The position numbers and the translations under genes are program-made. DNA of 6,601 bases. It comes from Desulfobacteraceae bacterium (GTDB taxonomy: Bacteria > Desulfobacterota > Desulfobacteria > Desulfobacterales > Desulfosalsimonadaceae). This document shows, one piece after another, positions 5,949-6,601 of this stretch. Each line of letters starts with the position of its first letter. Position 1 is the stretch's first letter. The notes beneath the pieces were generated by a model that saw only the letters and a list, made by a program, of their open reading frames with translations, had not been told where the DNA came from and did no database searches. The DNA lies in NCBI GenBank assembly GCA_007131845.1, contig SLPT01000240.1, positions 1 through 6,601 of the forward strand, read 5' to 3'.

Positions 5949-6601
5949 TTAGAGCCGCCAGTAACTGTACCCGTCACCCTCAAATTTTTTTCTATCGAGC
6001 AGTCCTTTCACATCGATGATGACCTTGTTTCCGTTGGCCGTGTTTTTAAAAAACCGGTCAATTTGAGCCCGGTTCAGGCTTTTATATTGCTCATGGGCAA
6101 CAGCCAACACCACGGCATCAACTTCTTTAATCTGTTCCAGCGGAACAAGATCGATTCCGTATTGCTTTTTGGTTTCATGCTTATCTGCCACGGGATCGGT
6201 TACTACCGGTTCAATGCCGTACTCCCTTAACTCGTTTACTACGTCGATCACCCTGGTGTTGCGGGTATCCGGGCAGTTCTCCTTGAAGGCAAAGCCCAAA
6301 ATGGCCACGTGGGCACTCTTGACCGGAATATCGGCCTTGATCAGCTTCTTAACCAGGCTTTCGGCCACGTACTTGCCCATGCCGTCGTTGATCCGGCGGC
6401 CGGACAATATAACCTGGCAGTGGTAGCCGATCTGCTCGGCCTTGTAGGTCAGGTAATAGGGGTCGACACCGATGCAGTGACCCCCGACCAGGCCCGGGTA
6501 GAAGGGCAGAAAGTTCCACTTGGTCATCGCTGCTTTAAGAACCGCCTTCGTATCAATATCCATCCGGTTAAAGATAATGGAGAGTTCGTTCATAAAGGCG
6601 A
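5949..6601 (-). CDS. UDP-N-acetylhexosamine 6-dehydrogenase (WbpA/TviB type), C-terminal half, cut by the window edge
   Basis: Nucleotide sugar dehydrogenases oxidise C6 of a UDP-sugar to a uronic acid with two NAD+. The frame runs open to the window edge. The Met at 6593 is internal, because codons for Ala and Phe precede it in frame and the segment FMNELSIIFNRMDIDT is the usual middle of the protein. Numbering from that Met, the central domain holds KWNFLPFYPGLVGGHCIGVDPYYL (about 25-48) with the catalytic Cys40. The C-terminal UDP-binding domain follows with ILGFAFKENCPDTRNTR (98-114), VTDPVAD (131-137) and the end YWRL. The Lys-Trp-Asn-Phe and Leu-Val-Gly-Gly-His-Cys wording points to the WbpA/TviB branch (UDP-GlcNAc or UDP-GalNAc) and not to UDP-glucose dehydrogenase. 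About 210 N-terminal residues with the NAD-binding Rossmann domain lie outside. Its G+C content is much higher than in all other genes here. Confidence 0.93.
   Translation of the reverse strand, partial: AFMNELSIIFNRMDIDTKAVLKAAMTKWNFLPFYPGLVGGHCIGVDPYYLTYKAEQIGYHCQVILSGRRINDGMGKYVAESLVKKLIKADIPVKSAHVAILGFAFKENCPDTRNTRVIDVVNELREYGIEPVVTDPVADKHETKKQYGIDLVPLEQIKEVDAVVLAVAHEQYKSLNRAQIDRFFKNTANGNKVIIDVKGLLDRKKFEGDGYSYWRL

Noticed and set aside
6169..6426. Open frame of 85 codons on the plus strand
   Set aside because: It is antisense to the UDP-binding domain of the dehydrogenase, which is conserved and certain; the plus-strand peptide shows no motif.
6591..6593. ATG at 6593 as the start of a short 214-residue dehydrogenase
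   Set aside because: The frame continues upstream to the edge with Ala-Phe codons that fit the family, and the NAD-binding half would be missing. The gene is cut by the window, not truncated in nature as far as can be seen.

Overview
The window is part of a surface-polysaccharide (capsule, exopolysaccharide or O-antigen type) biosynthesis locus. Every supported gene is on the minus strand, so transcription runs from the right edge to the left edge. The organism is most likely a bacterium of the Firmicutes/Clostridia type. The reasons are purine-rich Shine-Dalgarno sites (AGGAGG, GAGGGGG, GAGAGG) ahead of several genes, an AT-rich accessory block, and proteins that resemble Gram-positive polysaccharide enzymes. 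This placement is an inference and no genus can be named.

Layout in order of transcription: (1) 6601-5949, the C-terminal half of a UDP-N-acetylhexosamine 6-dehydrogenase of the WbpA/TviB type, cut by the right edge. (2) 5948-5855, a 94-base AT-rich spacer with two overlapping, mutually exclusive hairpins. (3) 5854-3959, a full-length AsnB-type glutamine-dependent amidotransferase/asparagine synthetase. (4) 3930-2806, a GT4 glycosyltransferase of the EpsF/CapM kind. (5) 2770-1457 (or 2800-1457), a multipass membrane protein that could be a Wzy-like polymerase or a GT-C glycosyltransferase. (6) 1400-237, a second GT4-fold glycosyltransferase. (7) 236-96, a 141-base spacer with no clear terminator or promoter. 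(8) 95-1, the probable start of a further gene. It has a good ribosome binding site, a very lysine-rich N-terminus and a run of 19 A on the coding strand, and it is cut by the left edge. The gaps from asnB through the membrane gene are short (28 and 5 bases), and the next gap is 56 bases with no hairpin terminator, so an operon is likely.

A coherent reading is that the dehydrogenase makes a UDP-HexNAc uronic acid. The AsnB homologue may amidate that uronic acid, as proposed for WbpS in Pseudomonas aeruginosa O6 and WbtH in Francisella. The two GT4 enzymes would add sugars to a lipid-linked repeat unit at the inner face of the membrane, and the membrane protein may polymerise or further modify it. 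No initiating transferase, Wzx flippase or ligase lies in the window.

Base composition changes sharply at about 5950. The dehydrogenase is near 50-60% G+C over much of its length, while everything to its left is far more AT-rich. This fits a boundary between a core-like gene and a transferred, strain-variable block. I found no rRNA, tRNA, CRISPR array or insertion sequence, and nothing that amounts to a clearly new biological system. The most unusual item is the A19 tract inside the probable ORF at the left edge.
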